Below, piece after piece: positions 33,301 to 40,739 of a DNA stretch of 41,861 nt. The notes below the pieces were generated by a model, which saw only the letters and a program-made list of their open reading frames with translations, had not been told where the DNA came from and searched no databases. Source of the stretch: a virus; the IMG/VR virus record IMGVR_UViG_3300027779_000055, positions 1 to 41,861 of that record; one strand, given 5' to 3'. The number at the start of each line of letters is the position of its first letter. The stretch's first letter is position 1. The translations under genes were made by a program, and so were the position numbers.

Positions 33301-34812
33301 TCCTCGTTTGAAAAAGCGTCATTCGACAGCTTTGAGGGATATAACCCGGCATTCACTCCCCCATATACAAACGGAGAAGCTTGGGTTGATTTGATCTTTA
33401 GGCCATCAGCAAGCATTAGTTATGATTTAGAAAGAATTTTGGCAGAAACAGAAACAGTTTGTTGGCGATTTGATGCTGGACCAAAAATACGCCTCAGTGG
33501 ATCAACTGCATTTACAGCCAAACTACCAAAACCCGGCATCCCAATGCTAATACCAGTACAACAACGAGAGGGTACAAACGCCGGCGTTATCAATGAATCC
33601 GAGTCGCCCAACGATGATAATACCATACCCTCCCCATATGACGGTTTAAGAATTAATGTTAATTCGATGCAGATCACATCTAGCATAGATATTTTTGGTG
33701 TTGAAAGGGTTTTAGAAGAAACCAGCACTGGATTAGTAACAAATAAATCGGTTGGCCAAAAATGGTTAATCCGACCGAAATGGGAAACACCAATGATGAA
33801 TTTCAATGATGAGGGGATACACCCGATTACTGCACACGCTAGCACATTAACGCTTCCGACTTTTGCATCAGCTTCTGTTCCGCGCGGAATGTGGCACCAA
33901 TTCGGAGTGATGCCCGAAGATCCAAACATCGGTGTCTTCATGGAGATCTCGGAGATACCCTTACAGTGGCTAACTAATCACTATGATGTTGTTAATGAGC
34001 CAAGCGTATACAATGATTTTTCAGTTGATAATGCACGCAGCCTGCCGAACAAAGTTAAGTCTTTGGCCAAATTGTGTGGATTCAACAAAAACAACAACAC
34101 TAAAAGATTGGGAGAGTTAAAAGATAAATTGACGGTTAAAGAAGCAATTGTGGCGGTTCCTTATATAACCAAAACAATTAATTCCAAAGCTAATTCTAAG
34201 CTTGGCACCGGTGGGAAGAAAAACAAGATAAAAGAAACCCTCAAACAATTCATCTCTATTCCTAAGCGCCGGTGGAGTGCGGCTCTTAAAGAATCACAAG
34301 GGACGTCTGTACAATCAGACTCACTTGGTACTAGTGGTGAATCGATTAGAAAGTTGGCACAGTCGTTGCAGAACTATGTATTCCCTCCCCAATTTGATGC
34401 AATTAACAATCCAAAAATCAAGCCGATTGCTATGTATGTGTTTGAATTTGAATATCAATTTGATAAAGATGACCTATCTTATATGTGGCAAAACATAGCC
34501 CCAAAAGATTATAAAAAATTATCTTTCCAAACGCAAACTGTTACACACAATCTGGGGGATAATGAACTAATTAACGAAAAGATATTATCAAATGAAAATC
34601 TTCGTTGGATGGTATTCAAAGTTAAACAAAGAGCAACCTCAGATTATTATGATCTGCTTGTTGATCAAGCCGGCGAAGCAACAACTCAGATTAAAAATAC
34701 CAAGAAAAAGAAACAAAAATATGAAATTGGATACAACTGGCCCTATGATTATTTATCCTTTGTTGAGCTAATTAAGATGGATGTAGACATACTATTTAAG
34801 AGTGGAAAATAA
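24295..34812 (+). CDS. Giant baseplate/tail protein (3505 aa): gpI/gp7-like motif plus two LamG/ConA-like domains
   Basis: This 3505-residue frame, about a quarter of the window, is open throughout. A concanavalin/LamG-like sandwich lies at about 195-405 (VTVEFWMKTGS, WNHYAITMQNTGSS, IDEFRYWKVKRT). At about 600-620 there is IYKSKGTEKAIRNVMRCF, the signature of phage tail protein I/T4 gp7-like wedge proteins (typically YKSKGT..SI..ll..fg). A Pro/Ser/Asp linker is at about 1172-1217. A second LamG-like domain lies at about 1765-1985 (FTLSTWIYMQAG, WFHLAVTYDGSS, LDDMAIYDEVFSAAEI). The remainder is beta-rich with no recognised family. It probably combines a wedge component with receptor or glycan recognition. 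It shares TAATG with the next gene. Confidence 0.65.
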   Translation: MSIKKLFDSTTTKNYAAGTSQKEKFGEIESAENAEQIASEQERFVPYVDYSDPQNFVTFGSARLYYESAMTRITDFYPYDGSNKEVNHFLNKSLDIEKYILKYKYPRTTGYATLARNGYAVSTVTNGYGVPTSAEYIDFKGGPGTGSATSLALKNLMPNPYSGKNNHSNIYDEDIYKTAKLPSDFGKGTRTSNLRANFDDGVTVEFWMKTGSIAETITKKQVIFDMWNNAGSSSTDYGRIRIELTGSGFTTDSLGQPFLITVESGSDSISQQQLGTASLHTTMGDWNHYAITMQNTGSSFAIELYVNGQFQTSASSDNHGYTTIGEINPKAAVGRIGALVTSPSGAHGPHAAAGAGRLSGSIDEFRYWKVKRTAKDIGRNWFTQIRGGANNDVSNADLGVYYKFNEGITGHTGTDSIVLDYAGRATNGAWTGYSSNARNTGSAIVSASAAASEYHDPIIRTNHPDVISLKSELIESGSSYDYNNNASMISMVPGWIQDQESENENSDLRYIAHIMGAYFDKLKLQIAEIPKLRQINYPSASFKPYPLAEHLPQSLGLYVPELFIDSTIIEKFLNRNEDTKFENSLSDTKNLIYQNLYNNLTQIYKSKGTEKAIRNVMRCFNVDDKVLSLQINSNNQEYELRNNLQQQLLNKNFINFNTVNNSKAIVYQRSASLPGLDNIDVSGSIQGNETQEAYGLTYEGNFLFPSYNNQRPAFVRDNNYDKVSLFGFVHVDTGTGGGGSVSNKEKGVATTTELQDDRATLKIYAVRDDTASKNVYFQLSSSFTTGSSNFSLTSSTLFDVYNNEQWNLSVRIKPKKYPYAPFVTGSGDSTYEIIFSGYNPQTAGHYDSFSLSHDVTGNIAKQIIRARKRPYVGADRTNLTGAVQYRSDVYASSVAFWTKYLNDDDLIQHAFDFENIGISASYRPISALDTGNRGSDIKNINTLALNWNFRNVTGSDSAGNFVVQDFSSGSLENRNSYGWVGKISGYQNTGYGYGFIASDTGVVDKKKINTYKFVDPEKVVSSDLVQTFSDEDVLFPNLRRSEIVPSYVYSLEKSLYNAISEEMLDFFAGAADFHTLIGRPVNRYRNRYKAMEKLRETFFRRVKEVATVEKYINYYKWFDDAITAVISQMVPASSEFVNNVGNIIESHVLERNKYQSKLNIIDSDQFWRDYEPVIPPVTSVSPHSPTPDLGLADSDGSADDGTTSVTSLDSAPESPRDINRSHNYWKKRAESKQSEISSGNSFVDDHRDIFKKIIYSQPAYSNSAGLPNLQTKDGVRYESSRYADRNYGSRTNLSMDFDQTRITRNQIKGGTNFKRLKSIDFTQVALRPAGPVNKGENIFTPTNVLIAFTSESVSQTNFINRSWPDEFIRTETKTFNVHHGRDWEDGVGYKNLKSSVALPFNIISSSVELSSGYNVQILDKVGRNLQITNLHHDAYGEQLEIPMQGPFTYNTVGGHQSRHIGLNDGTDNPETRAEAWRILLGTCDIVPHGAIGMVGPDYPPPDLKIDTALPYREPYPYDRHQKAYLYRDFIAKRPVNIKNISRQSGSTTVPGNYQNQYEIIHSFGATNNPRAFIENQPTLPPQLDNVRHTTNVMTFLERHRGSEEHFQFVDEYNTGYLTGAVNKSIIITRFAAPGGPEVESRGYQDFKASEFSPYNALTYRNLSVLKPTQGPSGSTSEPHGGTPTTSRVFDIHGKDYGLNSHTARRTGKFGRDSVFQGSPGASYDQLPGFHKTHRNRKYRIEISGTREISYNTNKDISNTYGLMFSGSSGVTAASAHLKHSGSFKNSAGGTWTAKTFTLSTWIYMQAGQSNTRAILTLGDAAATIGPAANRALLWGIGADEKPQFWIQTSVTNRCKWRSDAALATGSWFHLAVTYDGSSAANEPVFYLNAVSQSIDRYDGSMSSSMQSINEYGGDGNAYIGGINTAGSAYNPISKTALDDMAIYDEVFSAAEISTLYAGAGILNLTSTIAPNTGSLATWIRFGDVSGDPTNNDLMTQSAGVGPRFFDKMGRNNFDIRSSASDIKALLISSSLPNHPDVLPTASIMAVTTENVYLTRSVYDNLNIQHQIPRSDRQYMWISRSVVDVGNMRYAGYQNTTNSTRMAWTSSAGLTPYWVFVSSSDAYTGSSPNRFHQPTNRLNIIVLDPVDDDNGLMGNSDGTVEINEDLVGAARPVANPDYLNQLLNKRGAKYGWGWNALRQQDHQLILKQRKENELIIRKDATDTLTKYNLPPVSMKGRVALVNIDQVALDLTVPASKGLTKQNATFKVSNTNERIFFNQLDMNNIANIDVEQTYNPLKNVLQFANYTPGTKLNWVLYSQNIFPSMRNEFVSGTDRPNFDNMYWRDSIGERAALTVDPRGSAYTPTNNVAGANSFGIFVTQSAWCLDAMPSFLTRSGLEVAPITNMLTNSLPAGELQNSYFRWNRIPPFNQPGALYARMHTLDTPRSVAAPTGPRIAETGSLPGRSASFEYASAIKNWGAGEALWEAGDQAGRIEFIIGKTPEKRGAAVPKRFVSASSQPWWNNYESFKEDLKLKAKGFAVIPEFRISEQVDNYRKLGTDTSKFTGIPNFAVVGANSSSVQNAITDAHHRNFYKDYSNSDFLEGFLGIQKDSLLKAKEIRLTCTGAIRYNAYKGFYPAQRTLDLVTQFSKSFYSQLIISQSNASAGASFLYGKDSSLDEMGGTLKQIFDPVFSPGILYNSIKSGIAVDYPIIHDGTKIKLAHYGKTTADNNFALSITGAVGDATHEGSSKFKIGMSGGIGYAGGQFWDRRIPFEAIIRPKSFFPGYTFLNMEAHPSASVVQATTKGGQTLNAFEVTASLADGGDDLYHLMAKNFFGESATFFLDDSELTTLESNTVTNDLRFRPGEVYMSRIKLRRSHNGARTYQHEFDSFALTADGNDGDIGTGVVGIVMQNSGYGNYGCRTYVSSSRKDSSFAGSPAGNNVLLQSEFPLPQDPKMNPDFKETFTMYSRPSAFGPPVAGRPTGSHATRNITYQVGGNKLNGFYTSSFEKASFDSFEGYNPAFTPPYTNGEAWVDLIFRPSASISYDLERILAETETVCWRFDAGPKIRLSGSTAFTAKLPKPGIPMLIPVQQREGTNAGVINESESPNDDNTIPSPYDGLRINVNSMQITSSIDIFGVERVLEETSTGLVTNKSVGQKWLIRPKWETPMMNFNDEGIHPITAHASTLTLPTFASASVPRGMWHQFGVMPEDPNIGVFMEISEIPLQWLTNHYDVVNEPSVYNDFSVDNARSLPNKVKSLAKLCGFNKNNNTKRLGELKDKLTVKEAIVAVPYITKTINSKANSKLGTGGKKNKIKETLKQFISIPKRRWSAALKESQGTSVQSDSLGTSGESIRKLAQSLQNYVFPPQFDAINNPKIKPIAMYVFEFEYQFDKDDLSYMWQNIAPKDYKKLSFQTQTVTHNLGDNELINEKILSNENLRWMVFKVKQRATSDYYDLLVDQAGEATTQIKNTKKKKQKYEIGYNWPYDYLSFVELIKMDVDILFKSGK

Positions 34813-35945
34813 TGGCAAAGTTTTTAGATAAGAAAGAAAGAGTGTTCGATTTTGAATTAACTCCTTATGGAAAGCAAAGGCTTTCTGTTGGGAGGTTCAA
34901 ACCTATTTACTACGCTTTCTTCGATGATGGTATTTTGTACGACAGCAAATATGCGGGCTTTTCTGAAGCCCGAAATACCACAAATGAAAGAATAAAAGAT
35001 AACACCCAGTTCATTGAAGGCATTTTATCTTTTTCAGAAATAGAAAATTTCGCACCTGCAGGGAATTACCTTAACGTTGCGGCTGCAGATATTGAAATGG
35101 ATCCCGCCGATATTGATATTTCTCCGGTAAGTCAGATTTTGAGAACTGATAAGTTTTCTTTTGAATCTGCAATCGGAGACGCGCGCTTCGATTCAGATGA
35201 CAATCAGAATGCACCAGCAACCAAAATTGTAACCTGTCAAGGTGAAATTATAAATATTGCAACAAAAGATTCGTCAAGCTATGATTTTACTGCATCGCCG
35301 GAAGATACAGAGAGTCGCGAATTCAATATTCCACAAATTGACATCTCGCTTTATTATACAAAGACAATTACTGAACCAACATCAATATTAAATTCTGAGA
35401 ATGTGAATGATACGATCAATCAAACCCAATTATTTTCAGATGGAAAGGTTATAAAACTTGAGAGAAACGATTTAGTTGTTTACGCGGAGGAAGTTAATAC
35501 CGAATTGCTAACAGAAAACTATGATATTGAAGTATTTGAAATCTTACCTAGTGTTCCCACCAACTTGGAACAAAAGTATTTTAGAAACGTCGATGAGCAA
35601 GTAGTTGATGGTATAATGGTATCAAAAAATCACCAGCAAGTGTTTTTAGATACAACAGATGAAAAAGCTGTTGAATTTTATTTTGATGTGTTAACAGATT
35701 CACAAATTAATGCTAAAATAGCATGTAACTGTGCAAGTAGTTTTAATGCCGATTCTTTTTATGTTGACATAGACTTTGATTGTGAAAACCTCAAAGCGGA
35801 AGAATTATATTATGATATCTATGGAACAGTCACAGTACCTGAGATATGTGATTCAGGTTCTTCAACCTCTGCTGCAGCTGCAGCAATAAATGAAGATGGC
35901 GAAGAAATTGATAGCGATGATACTATAAATTGTGAGGATAATTAA
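34812..35945 (+). CDS. Virion-associated protein of unknown family (377 aa)
   Basis: This 377-residue protein is coupled by TAATG to the giant wedge protein upstream and to the 1397-residue protein downstream. The N-terminus (LDKKERVFDFELTPYGKQRL, then GRFKPIYYAFFDDGILYD) is compact and aromatic and may be an interface domain. The middle is acidic and beta-rich, and the C-terminus contains a Cys cluster (CNCASS, DFDCEN, EICDSG) and an Ala/Asp/Glu tail. No signal peptide or membrane segment is seen. Context makes a tail or baseplate role likely; function is unknown. Confidence 0.6.
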   Translation: MAKFLDKKERVFDFELTPYGKQRLSVGRFKPIYYAFFDDGILYDSKYAGFSEARNTTNERIKDNTQFIEGILSFSEIENFAPAGNYLNVAAADIEMDPADIDISPVSQILRTDKFSFESAIGDARFDSDDNQNAPATKIVTCQGEIINIATKDSSSYDFTASPEDTESREFNIPQIDISLYYTKTITEPTSILNSENVNDTINQTQLFSDGKVIKLERNDLVVYAEEVNTELLTENYDIEVFEILPSVPTNLEQKYFRNVDEQVVDGIMVSKNHQQVFLDTTDEKAVEFYFDVLTDSQINAKIACNCASSFNADSFYVDIDFDCENLKAEELYYDIYGTVTVPEICDSGSSTSAAAAAINEDGEEIDSDDTINCEDN

Positions 35946-38900
35946 TGGCAAATGTAAATCTTAAATTGAATGCTGAAAGAACTTTTGGAAATGTGTTGCC
36001 CACAGTACACTTGAAAAAAGTGTATGTTGCGCTTAATGAAAGCGCAGACGACCCCGCTGAACAAGATAATATTAGAATAGAGGCAAACTTACAAATTTCT
36101 TTTACAAAACCAGACAATCTCGAAGATCGTGGTTCCTTGGGCGAAGCTGAATATTTGGGACCCTCCGTAGAAGAATTTGTAAGAGATAACTTAGATAATT
36201 TGTGCCTATATACATGGATATCCCCATTTCAAAATTTGAACATAAACCTAGAAAACAATTCTCTTCATTTAAAAGATCTATTTACAGCCTTCAGTAACCT
36301 GAGCAATGTTAATATGGATAATTTCACGTCGGAGAGTCCAATTTGGCCGATAGTAAAAGACCACGCTTTCAATGCCATGGCTAACCAAGATTATTTTTAT
36401 GCCGCTAGAATTCCCGATGATGAAGAACTAGCTCGACTTGGACTTGACCCCGACGAAGAATGGAATGATTTAGGCCATGGCGGCTGGATGACCGCCGCCA
36501 TCTTATTAGAAAACACCGATCTCGCCATAGCCGGCATTATCAAGAACTGGGCCGATCTGGCGCGCTCAGCCCTGGAGGCCGGCCTCGAAATCGGCGGGGA
36601 TGGCTCTGGAACCATGGACTCCCTAGTTGAAAAAATCATGTACGGGCCAGCGGGCCCCAACGGGCCATGGAATACTCCAAATAGTATTACTTGGGATTTT
36701 CTCAGGTTTGTTGATATCACAACCGATGCAGGCATGCCTGAATATGATGCCGGCATAGCAAAGCACAAAAGTACAGTTTCAGCTGAGGCGCGCGAAGCCT
36801 CTTTGACGTGGTCCGATTCAGATACCTCCCGTCATAATAGTTATTTATATGAACATCTTGGAACGTTCCTGGCGACCGAGGGCGAGAATGCTGAAGTATT
36901 TAATATGTCTCAAAAAATTAAATTATCGGATTATGCACTCTCTACTGACGACAACGGCCGTTCACAGATGGTTTTTAACAAAAATTATGATATAAATAAC
37001 AAAGAAATTTTTACAATTTCAAATATAAAATTGAATTTTGTATTTGAAAAACAGATGGCTTCGTACGGCTCTGCCAGGACTGATCCTAAATATGTAGAAG
37101 AACTTATAAAAAATTTAGAAAGAGTGTTTATCATTTCTACTGTCGGTCTAGATATGGAAGATAGAGTAACCTCTGATATATCAGTTGAAAATGAGGTTCC
37201 AAGAGAATTATTTAATAGCTTCTTTGGAAATATCACATACGAGAACGTATTGTCTTATAACACAGTTCCAAATCCATATTATGAATATTATGTTTTTTCT
37301 GATTCAAAATTAGAATATGATGGCCTCCCGATCATGGGCTTAAATGGCAAGTTATATGCCGCAGAACCATATTCATTAGAGAAAGTGGTAGAACAGTACA
37401 AAAAATTAATAAAAAAATGGACGCCAAAAGCCCGGGCCGATCGCGCGCTTAAAGGACATATAAGAAATCTAAATATGATTATACTATCGAGTGGTACATC
37501 GCCCTCTTTAATAGCGAAAATAAAGATGTTTCAGCGGACGTTTACAGACAAATCACAATCAAAAATATCAGGGCAGTTTTATTCTGAATTTTTGCGGCTC
37601 ATGTCTATGATAAATAAAAGCGTTATGAAACAAAAACAAGTTGAAAAACGGATAGGAACAAGTGGCACTTGTATCGATATTCGCCCTCCACGCCATATTG
37701 GTGACACCTACATTTTGCCGGAACCCAACCTGGCCCCAGGTGGCCTTGAAAAATTCTCAACAGATTATGACGAGAATAAACTCCGCAGCCCATATATTCC
37801 ACAGACATGGTCTAGAGTATTTAGAGAACTACAATTCCTTGAACCGACGGACCCCTATTACGCTAGCGAAACAAAAACATATAGAGATCAACTTATTGCT
37901 AAAACAATAGAGCGCTACAGAAGTTCCCCCGGCATCGATGAAGCTCTAATCGCCGCGGCCGTGGAAGAAGCACTAGCAGCAGAATTTGGCGATAGCGCCC
38001 TCACCGCAGACGAAACGACGATTGATTGGAATCTGGATATGATTGTTAAGAATCATGGTTATTTCTTTTTTGATTGGGAAAAGGCGCTTCATACTCGATC
38101 CGCAATAGCTAACATAATAAACTTGCCAAAGCTTTCTGTTTTCCTCGGCGCCGAGGTACCATATTCTTATTTTAGAGTTAAGGTTGTGAGATTAAAGAGA
38201 AAAGAATTGAACTTAGATTGGACTGTGGAGGGAGGCATGGAGTCCGTAGCGGGATACGGAGGCGCAGTCCCAACACATACCGTCGAAATGGAATCATATT
38301 TCAAAGCCGGCGGCGAGATTCCAGAAATGGTTAGAACAGAACATTTTGTAACCGACAATAACTACGTGTATGGGAAGCCGTTTGTCAGCAATCAACCCAC
38401 ACACACCGGTAGAGACTACTCTCATGTCAAATATGTGCTCTTTAATCCGGCCGGCGATTCCGGAGCCCGCGGCGCCCATGCCGATGGGTCGCTTGTAAAC
38501 ATCATGCAAGTTCCGTTCCAGCAGCTCAACCTGCAGTCAGAAGGCTACGGAGCACCAGCATCCGACCTCACCGGCCGTGGTACCAAGCCCGACCCCATGG
38601 GTTTCATGAAGTCTTATAGGATCTTAGCATTTGAATTTGTTGATTATATGGATGATGATGTTGCACTCATGAATACTGGCACAGGCGCCGGCAATTACGC
38701 CGATTCTGATACGGCTGCCCCTTCCACTGATCTGGATGAAGCGCGCAGAGAAATTATCGGCACGCATTTAAATCCATTTGGAGACAAGGCTACTCATTAC
38801 GAAGTTGAAATTGATGTAAAAGACAATACAATGGCATTCCTTGACTTGCTCTATACAAGATTCATTAGTCCGATGATTGCTGCTTGGGAAGAATATTTTG

Positions 38901-40138
38901 CATATGCGGAAGAATTATGTAGCTATAATAAATCCGAAGAAGAATTTAATCAATTTTTCGTCGACGCGATGTTAGAAAAATATCAAGGGAGGGATTTTGA
39001 TACCTATTCCGTAGACACCTCCGCCGCCATGGCTGCGATTTTCGGGATGATCATAGGGGATGAGGCAAACACTATAGACACCGCGGATACATCAGTAATA
39101 AATTTTGAAGCACTCGCCAGAAATCTGCCGCCATGGGTCAGCGGCGCCTTCCTGTCTGCAGTTATAAAAGAGCTGTTTTTTAATAATACCCCCAGATCAC
39201 AGCTCCTCAAGACCCGGCGCGCCCTCAGCAATAGTTTCGTTGACTTTGATGCTTCCCTAGGACAGCCCCCCGATCCGGCTGTTATTGCATTCACAAGAGA
39301 GATGTATTCGATATCCCCACAGAAAGGCAATATAATGAGCCTTAGAAATTTTGATGAAAGAATTCGACCATTGATAAACATATTTAGATTTGAACAAGAA
39401 CAAATAAGAAATAAATTATTAGAATTATTTGGAGGCGACAGTTGGGGCGATGACGCAACCGGCACCGCAATTGCCATGCACGTTAACGAAAACCCGCGGA
39501 CTATAATGTTTAATTCATCAATAAAGATTGACACCCCTGTCGCCGTCGGCGAAGATAGAGACAGCTTCTACTTTAATTCCTACAGTAGCCGCCCCGGCGC
39601 CGGTGACGTTCCGGAAATAGCATCGACGGTCGTCCGCCAATCGATCGCCGGCCCCCCGGGACTTATGTACATCCCCCGCGGCGGAGTGCCGGCCACCGCC
39701 GACAGGCACCTATTAAAGGCCGTGCACCACCGCGTAGAAGCATATATGATTGCTAATATACCAGACGGCCCCTGGCGCGGCCCCATGGCCACTGTTAGTG
39801 ATTATGTTTTTACTTTACCGGACCTTGAAGACTGGCAAAAGCGCGTTCTCTCGCCTGGCACGTTAGAGTCATTGCCACACCCGCCGGGCATAAAAGTCGA
39901 TGGTGACCTAACGTCGAGAAGATTATATCTCCCAGCAGAACATTGCAATGAAAAAGTTTTAGCATCGAACGAAGAACATCTCTCTTATTTTGAAGTTATA
40001 GAATGGGATGACACTGAGTCCGCCCCCCTCCCGCGAATAATGCGACTAGTCTGGTACGAAGACCCGGGATCTCTCTCTGACACTAAAACGACTGAAGACA
40101 TCGCAAGAGACGTCGCCGGTGCACTGGATGGATATTAA
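35945..40138 (+). CDS. Large virion-associated protein of unknown family (1397 aa)
   Basis: This 1397-residue continuous frame follows the 377-residue protein through a TAATG junction. It opens with NVNLKLNAERTFGNVLPTVH, a beta-strand start, and mixes beta-rich and helical segments with many acidic residues. No membrane segment or enzyme motif is seen. Several short sections (36,460-36,670, 38,440-38,610 and 39,580-39,800) use GC-rich, C-ending codons, while the surrounding codons are AT-ending. The product is likely a baseplate, tail fibre or collar-type component by position, since all neighbours are virion genes; no family is recognised. Confidence 0.6.
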   Translation: MANVNLKLNAERTFGNVLPTVHLKKVYVALNESADDPAEQDNIRIEANLQISFTKPDNLEDRGSLGEAEYLGPSVEEFVRDNLDNLCLYTWISPFQNLNINLENNSLHLKDLFTAFSNLSNVNMDNFTSESPIWPIVKDHAFNAMANQDYFYAARIPDDEELARLGLDPDEEWNDLGHGGWMTAAILLENTDLAIAGIIKNWADLARSALEAGLEIGGDGSGTMDSLVEKIMYGPAGPNGPWNTPNSITWDFLRFVDITTDAGMPEYDAGIAKHKSTVSAEAREASLTWSDSDTSRHNSYLYEHLGTFLATEGENAEVFNMSQKIKLSDYALSTDDNGRSQMVFNKNYDINNKEIFTISNIKLNFVFEKQMASYGSARTDPKYVEELIKNLERVFIISTVGLDMEDRVTSDISVENEVPRELFNSFFGNITYENVLSYNTVPNPYYEYYVFSDSKLEYDGLPIMGLNGKLYAAEPYSLEKVVEQYKKLIKKWTPKARADRALKGHIRNLNMIILSSGTSPSLIAKIKMFQRTFTDKSQSKISGQFYSEFLRLMSMINKSVMKQKQVEKRIGTSGTCIDIRPPRHIGDTYILPEPNLAPGGLEKFSTDYDENKLRSPYIPQTWSRVFRELQFLEPTDPYYASETKTYRDQLIAKTIERYRSSPGIDEALIAAAVEEALAAEFGDSALTADETTIDWNLDMIVKNHGYFFFDWEKALHTRSAIANIINLPKLSVFLGAEVPYSYFRVKVVRLKRKELNLDWTVEGGMESVAGYGGAVPTHTVEMESYFKAGGEIPEMVRTEHFVTDNNYVYGKPFVSNQPTHTGRDYSHVKYVLFNPAGDSGARGAHADGSLVNIMQVPFQQLNLQSEGYGAPASDLTGRGTKPDPMGFMKSYRILAFEFVDYMDDDVALMNTGTGAGNYADSDTAAPSTDLDEARREIIGTHLNPFGDKATHYEVEIDVKDNTMAFLDLLYTRFISPMIAAWEEYFAYAEELCSYNKSEEEFNQFFVDAMLEKYQGRDFDTYSVDTSAAMAAIFGMIIGDEANTIDTADTSVINFEALARNLPPWVSGAFLSAVIKELFFNNTPRSQLLKTRRALSNSFVDFDASLGQPPDPAVIAFTREMYSISPQKGNIMSLRNFDERIRPLINIFRFEQEQIRNKLLELFGGDSWGDDATGTAIAMHVNENPRTIMFNSSIKIDTPVAVGEDRDSFYFNSYSSRPGAGDVPEIASTVVRQSIAGPPGLMYIPRGGVPATADRHLLKAVHHRVEAYMIANIPDGPWRGPMATVSDYVFTLPDLEDWQKRVLSPGTLESLPHPPGIKVDGDLTSRRLYLPAEHCNEKVLASNEEHLSYFEVIEWDDTESAPLPRIMRLVWYEDPGSLSDTKTTEDIARDVAGALDGY

Positions 40139-40211
40139 TGTTTTATCAAGTCCAAATTTATATTTTGCTGTTAAATATTAAACATAGAGATATTTATTTA
40201 AAGGAAGCACA
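40139..40211 (+). promoter_or_regulatory. 73-base AT-rich spacer, candidate late promoter region
   Basis: This is the longest intergenic gap in the window. It carries GATATTTATTTAAAGGA (40189-40205), similar to GATATTTACTGAAAGGA at 11181-11197, and ends with an AAAGGA-type RBS before the ATG at 40212. The shared part may reflect a promoter plus ribosome binding site, or simply AT-rich composition. Confidence 0.35.
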
Positions 40212-40739
40212 ATGTCTAAGACACCCTTAAACGGAAGAATAATAGACTCAGACACACAGCCACACAGCATGATACTGCAGTTAGCTGCAGCACACCTGCG
40301 TAGTGCTGGCTATATGTCGGGCACCAATAGTGAAGATTTTTTCCAAGCTAATTTAATTTTAAGTTCTTTGAATGTTACAGTTTCACGAGAACCTATAACA
40401 TTTTCTCTTGCGTCTGCTGATAACAAAGATGAAGGAATTGACAATCCGCTTATAGCGGATCCTGATATTGCCGGCCTCACACCAGAGCCGGCTTCATCTG
40501 AAGATAAATTTCCAGCATACAAAGAATTTCAGGCCAAGAACTCCGTTGATGCTTTTTACGAACAAGACGAAGAATTGACCGAAAGACAAAAAGAAGTCAT
40601 AGAAAAGTTAAAAAAGAAAAATGCTCAAATAATATTTAAATTAGCGTCAGGTCTTTCAATAGGGCAATCTGAAACACAAAAAAACAAATCTGTCAATAAG
40701 TATTTTGTCTCACCCCAGCCGAGAGGAGAGGGAATATAA
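40212..40739 (+). CDS. Virion-region protein of unknown function (175 aa)
   Basis: This 175-residue protein begins after AAAGGA with a 7-base spacer. The N-terminal third is mixed (MSKTPLNGRIIDSD, then SMILQLAAAHLRSAGYMSG), and the middle has Asp/Pro-rich linker sequence. The C-terminal third is a strongly charged helix (QDEELTERQKEVIEKLKKKN). Its stop is followed immediately by the next ATG at 40740. No family is recognised; the pattern suggests a small structural or assembly protein. Confidence 0.6.
   Translation: MSKTPLNGRIIDSDTQPHSMILQLAAAHLRSAGYMSGTNSEDFFQANLILSSLNVTVSREPITFSLASADNKDEGIDNPLIADPDIAGLTPEPASSEDKFPAYKEFQAKNSVDAFYEQDEELTERQKEVIEKLKKKNAQIIFKLASGLSIGQSETQKNKSVNKYFVSPQPRGEGI

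Noticed and set aside
33420-33941. 173-codon open frame on the - strand
   Set aside because: It lies wholly inside the 3505-residue gene, no minus-strand gene is otherwise present, and the product shows no domain; it is a shadow of codon bias.
24295-34812. Diversity-generating retroelement targeting the giant tail protein
   Set aside because: No reverse transcriptase gene or template/variable repeat pair was seen in the window.
39004-39534. 176-codon open frame on the - strand
   Set aside because: It is inside the 1397-residue gene in a GC-rich stretch where antisense stop codons are rare; there is no supporting start context or motif.
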